Shown in pieces: positions 1-10,720 of a DNA stretch of 64,000 bases (the stretch's first letter is position 1; the number at the start of each line of letters is the position of its first letter). A program made the position numbers and the translations under genes. The notes beneath the pieces were generated by a model. It made no database searches and was not told the DNA's origin. It saw only the letters and a list, made by a program, of their open reading frames with translations. Origin of the DNA: Corydoras sp. C115 (Eukaryota > Chordata > Actinopteri > Siluriformes > Callichthyidae); contig JAFMOC010000435.1 of the NCBI GenBank assembly GCA_019802505.1, forward strand, positions 102,501-166,500. Direction: 5' to 3'.

Positions 1-23
1 TTTTGTCCATGCAGAGAGTTTTC

Positions 24-383
24 ATTCATTCATTCATTCTCTCCCGCTTTTATCCTCTATTAGGGTCGGGGGGGGTTCCCCATGCCCATCCAGGGGAGAA
101 CGTCTCGGGCTCTGGGCAGATAGACCCAGGAGAGGGCGCCAATCCATCGCTGGGCACACACTCACTCACACAGACACACTCTATACGGGGCAATTTTGAG
201 AATACAATTGACTTGATCCATGTTTTTGGACTGTGGGAGGAAACCGGAGAACCCGGAGGAAACCCACGCAGACACGGGGAGAACATGGAAACTCCAGCCA
301 GATGGGGATTCGACTTGTGATTCGAACCGGGAATCCCTAGTGCTGACAGGAGAACATGCTAAACCACTAAGCCACCGTGCCAC
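24..383 (-). mobile_element. tRNA-derived SINE, near full length
   Basis: Read on the minus strand this has a tRNA-like head with an A-box-like and a B-box-like segment, a conserved body (the 'tccaaaaacatgg' and 'ggcgccctgtcc' type blocks), an internal C-tract and a tail in ATGAATG repeats. The same family recurs about 19 times in the window. By layout it resembles the fish DANA/V-SINE type; the family name is an inference. It lies in the dct intron just upstream of the first visible exon. Confidence 0.8.
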
Positions 384-423
384 AGTGTGTTTTGTTAAAG
401 GTAGTTTTATTGGTTTCTTTCAG

Positions 424-3400
424 GTCCTGGTCGGCCGTTCAAAGCCATCGATTTCTCTCATAAAGGCCCCGCCTTCATCACATGGCATCGGTTCCACCTG
501 CTGAGTCTGGAGCGAGACCTGCAGGTCTGTACGTCCGGGGTTAACTTTAACTGGGCTTCAGGATTAGATTAGGATTAACGCGAGTGAGGTACGGTAAAAA
601 GATCAAACACCACCTGCTGGCTGCAGGTGAGAGCGCTGGGATAGGACCTATTGTTTGAGAGACAGTCGGTGCCTTGGCTTTGGGATTATTTTTGGGTTTA
701 GCATTAAAGACGAACCGGTTACAGTGTTGGAATGCGGGATCTGGCAACGCAGGCATAGTGGAATTATGACATCGCACTTTTAAGTGTTGTTCAACAGCCA
801 ATGAGAGACGAGCGTGCTCTCTGTTCCGGTCTTTCAGAAGCTGATGGGTGATGAGACCTTCGCCGTCCCGTACTGGAACTTCGCTACGGGAGGGTCACAG
901 TGTGACGTCTGCACGGATGACCTTTTGGGAGGTCGTGACCCCAATGACCCCTCGCTCATCAGCCCCGGGTCACCCTTCAGAGACTGGGGGGTCGTATGTG
1001 ACAGGTCTGTCCCGCGGCGTCCGAGTAAACAGATCATTTCAAAATTACATTTCAGATTAATTTGAGGGATTGGGATTAGAGGAGGGGATTAGTCATTTGT
1101 TCTTTTGTTAAGAACACAGAATTAGAACCGGGAGTTGGAGATTATGTACAGAGATTAATTTAATTAAAGTTTAATAGACAATTAATGGAATAGTATCAGG
1201 ATTAAATATTATAGCCAGGGATTAAAAACAACCTTTAGGATTAGAGTAAGGGATTAGTTCCAGATTAGTTACAATACATAAACCACAGTTAGGGAATGGA
1301 CTCGTGTTTCAGAAATAAAATCGGGGATTAGTATCAGATTATTTGATAGATTTTTTGGGGGATTAGAGATTGGGATTAGATTAATACAGAGTTTTTTGAG
1401 TAATCAGAGTAATCATCCTTTACAGAGATTAATGATGGCGTGGACGGATCCAGGGATTAGCACTAGGATTTAGGATTGTAACCAGGGATTAGTAATTGTT
1501 CTAGGGATTATAGTTGGGAATTAGATTAGCATTTAGGAATTATGTTAGTGTCTGTTGCTGTAAATTAAGAGATTATCCCTGGGGTTCAGAGTTATAATTA
1601 GGGATGATTATCTTTCCGGGGATTAGTATTACAGTCAGGGGTTTGTAACATCCTTTAGAACCAGAATTAGAGATTACAAACATGTAGTTTGTGATGAGTG
1701 TTATCAAGGATTAGGATTATTAAAGATTATTTAGGGTAATTATTATTAAGAGTTAGTTAATAGTATTGACAGAATTAAAGTCAGGGATTAGTCACATGTT
1801 CAGAGTGTAAATTAGGGATTATAATTATCAGATGATGTAGTCACAAAAAGTGCCAGGGACTAGCAACATCCTTTAGAATCAGATTATAATCGGGATTAGT
1901 TACACGGTTTATTATGGGATTATGTGAGACATTAGTACCAGGATGTAGATTTAGAGTCATAGGGATTAAAATGAAATTATTTGCACATTTCCCTGTGGGA
2001 TTCTAAAAGGCGATCTTAATTTATTCTCTAAGATTAGAGATTAGTAACACAGCTCGTGATCAAAACACCGAGTTAAAATGAGGGATTAGTTTTAGGGATT
2101 AGTATTTAAATAATTTATTGGGATTAAAGTGAGGGAGCTGTATCAGGGTTCAGGATTATATTCTGGGATTAGAGTTCTAATCTGTTCTTATTAGACATGT
2201 GTGTTGTGGTTAAATTTACCAGTGTTCAGGATTATAAACTGAGATTAGGATTATGGGTAATGTTCTATGTGGGCTCTTTAATTTTGGGGTGTTTGATGAT
2301 GTCACTGTTCTCGGCGCAGTCTGGATGAGTACAACCTGCTGGTGACGCTGTGTAACGGGACCTCCGAAGGCCCGCTGCGCCGCCGCGTGGCGGAGAACCG
2401 AGACGTGTCTCTGCCCACGATGGACGACGTCCACAGCTGTCTGCAGCTCCGCGACTTTGACACGCCTCCGTTCTTCACCAACTCCTCCTTCAGCTTCAGG
2501 TGCGGTCCTCCGCGTTCTTTATAGAGCAAATGTGGAGCGTTCCGTTCGCTGACCCCCTCGCCTCTCGTCAACAGGAACGCGCTGGAGGGATACGAGAAAG
2601 CAGACGGAGAACTGGACACCGCGGTGACGGGGCTGCACAACCTCGTTCACGAGTTCCTCAACGGAACCAGCGCCATGCCGCACTCAGCCGCCAACGACCC
2701 CATCTTCGTGGTAATAGAACCTCGCACGCTCGCGGCTCTTCTGCTTTATCCTGTACTAGGGTCGCGGGGGGGGGGGGGGGCATGCCCATGCCCATGCCCA
2801 TCCAGGGGAGAACATTGGGACACAACACACACACACTCTATATATGGGGCATTTTGGAGAATTCCATTGACCTTGATCCATGTTTTTGGACTGTGGGAGG
2901 AAACCGGAGAAATCAGAGGAAACCCACGCAGACACGGGGAGAACATGCAAACTCCACCCAGATTGGGATTTGAACCGCGAATCCCCAGCGCTGAGAGGAG
3001 AACATGTTAAACCACTAAATTTGAAGAACCCAGCACTGAAAGAACGTTCTAAGAATGAGAACATACCAAACAGATGTTCAGTGTGGACTTGCTCATTCTT
3101 GATGTTCTTGAAGGTTCTGCATGCGTTCACCGACGCCGTGTTCGAGGCCTGGCTGCAGCGCTTCCCCAAGAACGACAGCTTCCCCGAAGAGATGGCACCC
3201 ATCGGACACAACCTCCACTTCAACATGGTTCCGTTCTTCCCGCCGGTCACCAACGAGGACATCTATGTTCCCTCGACAGAACTCGGATACGCCTACGAAA
3301 TCGACCTGACGGGTGAGTAAGCCCAAACCTCAACCTCAATCCTATCCCTGGCAAAAAAAAATAAATACAAAATGGGCGTGGCCGGATGATCAGGGCGTAT

Positions 3401-5366
3401 CCCATAATACTCACAGCAATGCATTCCTAATGGAGCGCTGTCCATGGTACATACTGTAGAGTGAGCTAGAGCAGGGAAAGCGGAATGCAATATTTAAAGA
3501 GTGTTAAAATGATAATGGAAGGTGCTATCAGTCTGTGATTTTATCTGGTGGGTGTCGCTGTAAATCACTCTGAATGTTGTGAGTTTCGTGTCTGTAGCTC
3601 GAAAATTGTCCGCGTTACAGTACTTTGAAAATCAGATTTTTCCCATTGGAAATGAACTAAGCCAACTTTGAAGAGTGATCAGGAGTGAGCGAAGAGTGCG
3701 ATCACTCTGCGATTTCAGAAGACCGGTCCGGCTGCAGTCATCTCTGACCCCAACGAATTTCGTTTTTGTATCTCAAAAATTGACCGAGTTACGAGAGTGC
3801 AAACATCACCGTAATGTTAAGTGCATGGGAATATTTGCCTCGGAAAATTGGGAATATCTCGGGAACGGTTCGACCAACCCCTTAGCTGTTTACAAGCCCT
3901 CATCTCAGTAATCAGCTGGACATGTCCTCCAAATATCCTGTTGATTGCTCAAAAATTGCGAAGAAAGGCAATGAAAAACCACAGCTATTGTAAGCTATTG
4001 TTATCCAATTATTATTATTACATTTTTGTCGCCATTCTTCGCAATTTTCGAGGCTATCAATGCAATTTTTGGAGGACATCTCCGTCTCATTTGTAAGATG
4101 AGGGCTTGTTAACAGCTAAGGGGTCAGTCGAACCGTTCCCAAGAAAATTCCTGTTTTTCCGAGCCAAAATTCCCATTTATTTAACATTACGGTGACGTTT
4201 GCACTCCCGTAACACGAACAATTTTTGAGCTACAAAAGCGAAATTCATTGGACTCAGAGATGACTGCAGCCGGACCGGTCTTCTCAAATTGCAGAGTGAT
4301 CGCACTCTCAGCTCACTGCTGATCACTCTTCAAATTTGGCTTAGTTCATTTTGAATGGGAAAAATCAGATTTTCAAAGTGCTGTAACTTGGACAATTTTC
4401 GAGCTACAGACACGAAACTTACGGCGTTTAGAGTGATTTACAGCGACACCGACCACCTAAAACTACAGACTGATAGCACCTTCCGTTAACCTTTTAACAC
4501 TCTTCAAAAATTGCTGTCCTCCCTGCGCTAGCTCACACTAAGCACCATGGACAGCTCTCCAAAGAGAGAGCGTTATATCACACACCATCGATGACATCAC
4601 CACAACCTGTCTGACCATTATGGGATACTCAGATCATCCGGCCACGCCCATTTTTGTTCCATTTACTTGCCGTAATTTTTTATATCATTACAAATCTGAA
4701 ATGTTCTATTACCCGGCCACGCCCACTTTTTTACCTCGTTCACTGCATTACCTTGATATACGTATACACTGTAAGTTCTACAGCCACGCTACAACAACAC
4801 GCATTTTCTTCACAAAATGAACCTCTGTGGTATAAACCGTGTTCTGTAATTTGTCCATTAGAGGGCAGTGTTTGGTTGTTAGAGAAACCGCAATCCTGTT
4901 ACTCAGCGATCAGTGTACATTTTAAAAACGGGACTTGATTGCGCCGTGAAAGATCAGATTATTAACGATTTAGTTTTCAATACATGCATTTTTGAATCAC
5001 TCGATGGTTTATTATTATGTTTGTATTATATAATTATTATGTTATAATAAATCACGTAACTGTTCTCGGCTACGCGTCTACACCTCTTTGTGATTTATTC
5101 AGAATAACGCCACGCCCTCTCGTACCGTATTGTTTTATCGTAAACTAACCCTGAGATGTAAATTAAATTTAGTTGTGTAACTCCGCCCCGTCTGCGTTTC
5201 AGGGTCAGACGATCACTCGTGGGTGTTCATGGTGGGCGGAGTCTTCATCTCCTTCCTGGTCGTGGTTCTCCTCATCGCGCTGTACAACCGGCAGAAGCGG
5301 CGGCGGGAGTTCGAGCCGCTCCTCGGCGCCGAGTACACGCACATCAAATACACGGACGACGTCTGA
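424..5366 (+). CDS. dct: dopachrome tautomerase (tyrosinase-related protein 2), 3' six exons; 5' end off window
   Basis: Dct converts dopachrome to DHICA in the melanosome membrane. Exons 424-524, 838-1004, 2320-2499, 2575-2710, 3114-3312 and 5203-5366 join in phase with GT-AG borders. They encode the end of the CuA site (two His in HKGPAFITWHR), the PYWNFATG block, the CuB site (LHNLVH plus VLHAFTDAVF), a membrane segment (WVFMVGGVFISFLVVVLLIA) and a short tail. The tail holds the acidic dileucine sorting motif EFEPLL and ends YTDDV. The segments ALEGYEKADGELD and NGTSAMPHSAANDPIFVV point to DCT rather than TYRP1 or TYR. The missing upstream part should be about two coding exons. The final intron carries a long foldback element; the second visible intron is full of GGATTA words. 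The gene is convergent with the downstream glypican. Confidence 0.95.
1040..2300. repeat. GGGATTAG-rich degenerate low-complexity tract in a dct intron
   Basis: About thirty GGATTA words, most as (G)GGATTAG, all in the same orientation, are spread over 1.25 kb at irregular spacing. They are separated by AT-rich stretches such as 'taacatcctttaga' that also recur. This looks like an ancient, eroded tandem repeat. No coding potential or transposon ends were seen. Confidence 0.7.
2742..3020 (-). mobile_element. SINE, 5'-truncated, in a dct intron
   Basis: Same SINE family on the minus strand, with the tail side at the low coordinate and a long internal G-run on the plus strand. The tRNA-like head stops short: the GCCACCGTGCC end is missing. 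It fills most of the 403-bp intron between two dct exons. Confidence 0.75.
3369..4654. mobile_element. long foldback (palindromic) element in the last dct intron
   Basis: Two arms of about 610-630 bp (roughly 3369-3977 and 4022-4654) are imperfect reverse complements across an AT-rich centre near 4010. The ends match as AAAATGGGCGTGGCCGGATG against CATCCGGCCACGCCCATTTT. Inner landmarks such as GACCGGTCCGGCTGCAGTCA on the left have their reverse complement near 4264 on the right. There is no ORF beyond shadows. A large nonautonomous DNA element is likely; the family was not recognised and no clear target duplication was seen. Confidence 0.85.
4825..4985 (+). repeat. dispersed repeat copy A, shared with 8555-8715
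   Basis: About 160 bp in the last dct intron aligns collinearly with 8555-8715 in a glypican intron. Shared blocks include TGTGTTCT, ATTTGTCCA, CAGTGTTTGGTT, AATCCTGTTACTCAGC and ATCAGATTATTAA. The copies are in the same plus orientation and differ by scattered substitutions and small indels. Likely copies of an unnamed mobile element. Confidence 0.7.
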
Positions 5367-5570
5367 ACAACAGCGACAAGGCAGCGAGGTTCCAATGCAG
5401 GTCCACTGCCGGATAAGGGTTAATCACGTTTCAATCACATGACGACAGCATGCGTGGCGACGCCCCGCAGGGCTGTGGTCCAATCGCCGTCTCCTGCCCT
5501 CATGATTAACGCCCCTTGATTGAGTCTGATTGGCTGAGCACTGATTACATCACTCTGAGAATAATCCTTT

Positions 5571-5576
5571 AATAAA
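5571..5576 (+). other. dct poly(A) signal AATAAA
   Basis: Canonical hexamer about 205 nt after the dct stop codon, with a TG-rich stretch some 20-35 nt further on. A good candidate for the dct transcript end. Confidence 0.7.
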
Positions 5577-7522
5577 ACGCCGAGAGTGACCAACCGTGTT
5601 GACCTTCATTCATTCATCTGAACGAGACAGCAGGTATAGGCTTTAGCCTATCCCTGCACTTACGTAGTTTCCAGGTTTTTTTTCACAGACACATGTATTT
5701 AAGGTGAATTGGCTGCTCTTAATTTCCCCATATAGGCGGCATGGTGGCTTAGTGGTTTAGCATGTTCTCCTCTCAACATTGGTGATTCCCAGTTCGAAGC
5801 CCAATCTGGGTGATTTACATGCCAATTGAATTCTCCAAATTGCCCCATATAGAGTGTGTATGTGTGAATGAGTGTGTGTCCAGTGATAGATTGTCCCCCT
5901 GTCCTGGGTGTATCTGTCCAGCGCCCGAGATGTTCTCCCCTAGCTGGGCAATGGGACCCCCCCCCCCCCCCCGCGACCCTAATAGAGGATAAGATAATGT
6001 AAGATGATGGATGGATAATTGCCCCATATAGTGTGTGTGTGTGTGGTGTAGCAGGAAGTAACGTCACACCATGGAAACGTGGTAACATTTTATTTGCATA
6101 AATTGGTTACAAACAGGTTTAACATTTTTTTTTTAAAGACGTGAAGCACTATGAAGCTCAAACGCGTCGACACGTCTACAAAAGTGCAATAGTTCCAGGA
6201 TTATTAGGGGCTGGAAGAGTGCAGCCAATGAGAACGAGGACACAAAGCAATGAAGGCCACGTGCGAGCAGAACCACGTGTCAAAATTCCACTTTGATCTG
6301 ATTCACATCAATAAGAGTTTAAAAAAAAAAGTTTTTATTTCATTCGGCTCCACCAGAGGGCGACAAAGTCTGCTAAAACACCTATATAAACAGCATTCAC
6401 TTCATTAGAGGCACATTCTATAGATGGGATTTGTAGTCCTTTATTTTGCAGACTGTAGTCCATCCGTTTCTGTTGCTGCCCCACGCCGGCGTCACTGCAG
6501 TACTGAGACTCATCCTCCACCCTGAGAACACCCGTTCTGTCCGTGGTCCCGATCGTCGGAGAACAGAGGGAACCGATGGACTACAAACTTGAACTGTAGA
6601 ACTACAAAACTACAAAAACAAAAAAATTTCCCGCAAACGTCGCTGCTGTAGAAAAAATACTTATTTAATAAAATAGTCATTTAATTTGATATAAAACAAA
6701 GTTTGTAAACATCCGTATCAAACTGATCCGGGTTCGATACCCTTAAAGGCATTAATCATTATTTATTTATTAAAACTTTTTAGCGAATGCGTCAAATTTG
6801 GCGAACACCTGAGAGGTCTGTACCTTCACGACTTTAAATAACGGATCCATTGTTTTTATTTAAAAAGTGCATCGTTTTGGTTAACATAGCTTAAAAATAA
6901 AAGAACATAAATAATCGTTTGGTGGTTCAGGGCAACGCGGTGGCGCTGTGGTTCACACTGCCACCTCGGTTCACTGTCAGTCAGTGTGTGGTTTGTATGT
7001 TCTCCCTATTTTATTGAGCATCATCCACATCGTAAGGATAGTTAAGTGGTTAATAGCGCTCGTCATCGTTATTTCTGTCGCAAAAACAAACCAACTCGCT
7101 ACTAACACACGGCTACGTAACCCACGAAATCCAGAACGTGTCTGTAAACCGTGTGTTATCCAAATTTACCAAACCGTTGTGCCGCGCCAATGTTATCATT
7201 TTAATCGACACTCCGTTGTTGCTATGTTGTGTACATTGTGTCTACGTTCTGAATCCTGCTGCATCATGGGACGTTTGTTTTGTCGACGTTTGTTTTGTCG
7301 AGTCAGATCGATTTTCGGAGTTTAGTTTGAACGTAAGTTTTATAATATTAACATAAAGCAAGAAGGTCACGTTTCCAAGCATTACGTTCCATGTACCACA
7401 TTTAAAGACGTTAAACGTTACCGTTTCCATGACGAGGCCACAGCCGCTCTGTAAAGGTCCATTTCCTGTAGCGCTGAAACGATTAAAGCAACGTGTGAAA
7501 GAATCTGTTACAATAAAGATGC
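5577..7522. other. convergent spacer between dct and gpc6 3' ends
   Basis: Contains a nested SINE pair (5668-6050), AT-rich unique sequence and probably the glypican 3' UTR. On the minus strand there are candidate AATAAA hexamers at 6089-6094 and 7010-7015. A CTCF-like core CCACCAGAGGGCG lies at 6350-6362. The stretch around 6420-6610 carries a 'ggactacaaatcccatct'-type block like the small DNA elements elsewhere. No gene seen. Confidence 0.6.
5736..6016 (+). mobile_element. SINE inserted into an older SINE, with target-site duplication
   Basis: A near-complete plus-strand SINE with A-box TGGCTTAGTGG and a C-tract before the GATGGATGG tail. It is flanked by 15-bp near-identical repeats, AATTTCCCCATATAG at 5721-5735 and AATTGCCCCATATAG at 6017-6031. 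That word is itself the body of the same SINE family, and the older copy continues on both sides (about 5668-5735 and 6017-6050). Confidence 0.85.
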
Positions 7523-10500
7523 TCATCGCTGCCCCCTAGCGGTGTGCTGAAGGAACCATGTGAGGGTGGAAAGCAGGAGGAGTGGAGCGGAGGCGTGCTG
7601 AAGGGCAGGGCTGGACGAATCCACGACCGGCCGCTCGGTGCTGACGGGCCATGAGGGCGTGGCACAGTCGTCCAGACAGCCGCCGCCGCTGCCGGAACCG
7701 CTGACCTCGTCACCTGCAACGGACACCACACGGAGGCTCAAACCCGAAGAAAAAACGAGGAACTGCGACGTGCACCGGCCACTTTATTAGATACACCTCC
7801 ACCCAGCGTTTAAATAACCTGTCCATCAGAGAACTGAGTAACGGGACGTCCGGACTACAGACTGGAGCTGAAGAACTACAAACCCCATCTGTACGGGAGG
7901 TGGAGCTGAACCCAGCAGGTGGAGCTAGTGAAGTGGCCGGTTGGTGTATTGTATTTATAGTGTTTTGTTGCCGCTCACTGGTGTCGTCGTACGCTAACTG
8001 CTGTCCGTTGTAGGCGTGAGTAAGTTTAACGATTATGGACGAAAAGTCGGTCGTCTCCGCATCGAAGACCGCCGACTGATGAGATCCGTTCCTGCAAAAC
8101 AGACAGACAGACAGACAGACAGCTGAAGGGTGCGTCGCTGCGGCTGCCTCGTACCATGACGGACGCTGGATGTTGCACTTTTCGCCGGAAATAGTTGCAA
8201 CAGTCGTCTTCATTTCTGGAATCTGACGTCTGATCTAAAACGTCGCGAACTCGACCGACCAAAAACGCAAACACTAATGACGTCAGATGCAGAGAACCTA
8301 CCAAAGTTTTCAAGCAAAAAAGTGACGCAGCTTCCACTTTGCGTTACAGGTTCAGGTTAGATTTCTCCGTGTTAAGTGACCCTGACTTTTCTAAGTTCTC
8401 CTGAGAGATCATGTGACTATGTGACTACGTTCGTCATGGTCACGTTCGTTAAACGTTCTTTACGGGTTCTGAGTGCTTCTCATTGGTATCAGTGCGTGAT
8501 ATACGATACATAAATAAAATACAGATTCATATCAACTAAACCTGTTACACTGTTTAATAAACTGTGTTCTCAAATTTGTCCACTAGATGGCCAAAACAGT
8601 GTTTGGTTAGAGAAACCGGAATCCTGTTACTCAGCAATCAGCGTTCACTTTAAAAACCGGACTAGATGACGTGGCCGAACATCAGATTATTAATGATTTT
8701 GTTTTTGATAAACGACGCTGTGTGGTGTGTTTGGGTCGGGTACCAGTTCTGATGCGTTCCGTTCCAGCACCGGTTCTGCTCCGGTACCGCCGCGACACTT
8801 TCACCCTGACAGACCAGCTCCGGCAGCGACGACCAAAAGTTCTTAAACTCCGTCAGCTTTCCTTTCATCTCCATCACCTGCGTGGGAACAGCCATTACAG
8901 GGGTGGGGGGTAATCAGATTGGGGGTTAGATTAGTCCTACTTAAGTCTGGATTAGTACTACTCAGGTCAGTATAAGTACGAGAACCAGAAGGTCGGGACG
9001 TTACCAGTTTTTGGAGGTTGGTTCTTGGCGAGGCGGTGGGCGGGAGTTCCGGGCGGAGGTTCTCCGTGACATCGCGGGAGAGCCGCGTCTTCTCCAGAAG
9101 CTTGGGCTGACCGCAATCTTCAAAAACCTGACGGCAAAATCAATAAACAGTGAAATAATCCCGGACCGGGCGGCGTTAAAATAACACGACCTGCATTGGA
9201 ACCCCAACACTGTACCAAACGTTCTCTTTTTGTGCTGTTACTGTTAAAATACGACGGAATGTTAAGAACATTAGTTTTTGAAATGAAAGTCCACAGCAGA
9301 CGGTGGGCCCTGGTGGACAGACCTGGTATGACAGCTCCATGGTCTTGTCCTGCATGTTCATGATGGCGTCTGAGATTTTGACGTCGATGGGTTCCATCAC
9401 GGCCTCGATGTTGAACGGACCCTCCAGCCTCGCAACCAGGAGCAACATGGAGTCTGCAGACGGGATTAACAGAATAATACAGAACATCAGATTATAATCC
9501 CTATAAACACAGGTGTGTGTGTGTGTGATCTGTATAAACACAGGTGTGTGTGTGTGTGATCTGTATAAACACAGGTGTGTGTGTGTGTGATCTGTATAAA
9601 CACAGGTGTGTGTGTGTGTGATCTGTATAAACACAGGTGTGTGTGTGTAATCTGTGTAAACACAGGTGTGTGTGTGTAATCTGTATAAACACAGGTGTGT
9701 GTGTGTGTAATCTGTATAAACACAGGTGTGTGTGTGTAATCTGTATAAACACAGGTGTGTGTGTGTGTAATCTGTATAAACACAGGTGTGTGTGTGTGTA
9801 ATCTGTATAAACACAGGTGTGTGTGTGTGTAATCTGTATAAACACAGGTGTGTGTGTGTGTAATCTGTATAAACAAAGATGTGTGTGTGTGTGTAATCTG
9901 TATAAACACAGGTGTGTGTGTGTGTGATCTGTATAAACACAGGTGTGTGTGTGTGTAATCTGTATAAACACAGGTGTGTGTGTGTGTAATCTGTATAAAC
10001 ACAGGTGTGTGTGTGTGTGATCTGTATAAACACAGGTGTGTGTGTGTGTGATCTGTATAAACACAGGTGTGTGTGTAATCTGTATAAACACAGGTGTGTG
10101 TGTAATCTGTATAAACACAGGTGTGTGTGTGTAATCTGTATAAACACAGGTGTGTGTGGTTGTGTAATCTGTATAAACACAGGTGTGTGTGTAATCTGTA
10201 TAAACACAGGTGTGTGTGTGTGTAATCTGTATAAACACAGGTGTGTGTGTGTGTAATCTGTATAAACACAGGTGTGTGTGTGTGTGTAATCTGTATAAAC
10301 ACAGGTGTGTGTGTGTAATCTGTGTAAACACAGGTGTGTGTGTGTAATCTGTATAAACACAGGTGTGTGTGTGTGTGTGATCTGTATAAACACAGATGTG
10401 TGTGTGTGTAATCTGTATAACACGGTGTGTGTGTGTGTGTGATCTGTATAACATGGTGTGTGTGTGTGTGATCTGTATAACACGTGTGTGTGTGTGTGTG

Positions 10501-10683
10501 TGTAATCTGTATAACATGGTGTGTGTGTGTGTGTGTGATTTGTATAACATGGTGTGTGTGTGTGTGTGTGATCTGTATAACATGGTGTGTGTGTGTGTGT
10601 GTGTAATCTGTATAACATGGTGTGTGTGTGATCTGTATAACATGGTGTGTGTGTGTGTGATCTGTATAACTGTGTGTGTGTGA

Positions 10684-10720
<37 letters not shown>

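Noticed and set aside
1040..2300. Interstitial telomere tract
   Set aside because: The word is GGGATTAG, not (TTAGGG)n; no run of true telomeric units.
5736..5810. tRNA gene
   Set aside because: A- and B-box-like words exist, but the fold is lost and the sequence continues into a SINE body repeated across the window.
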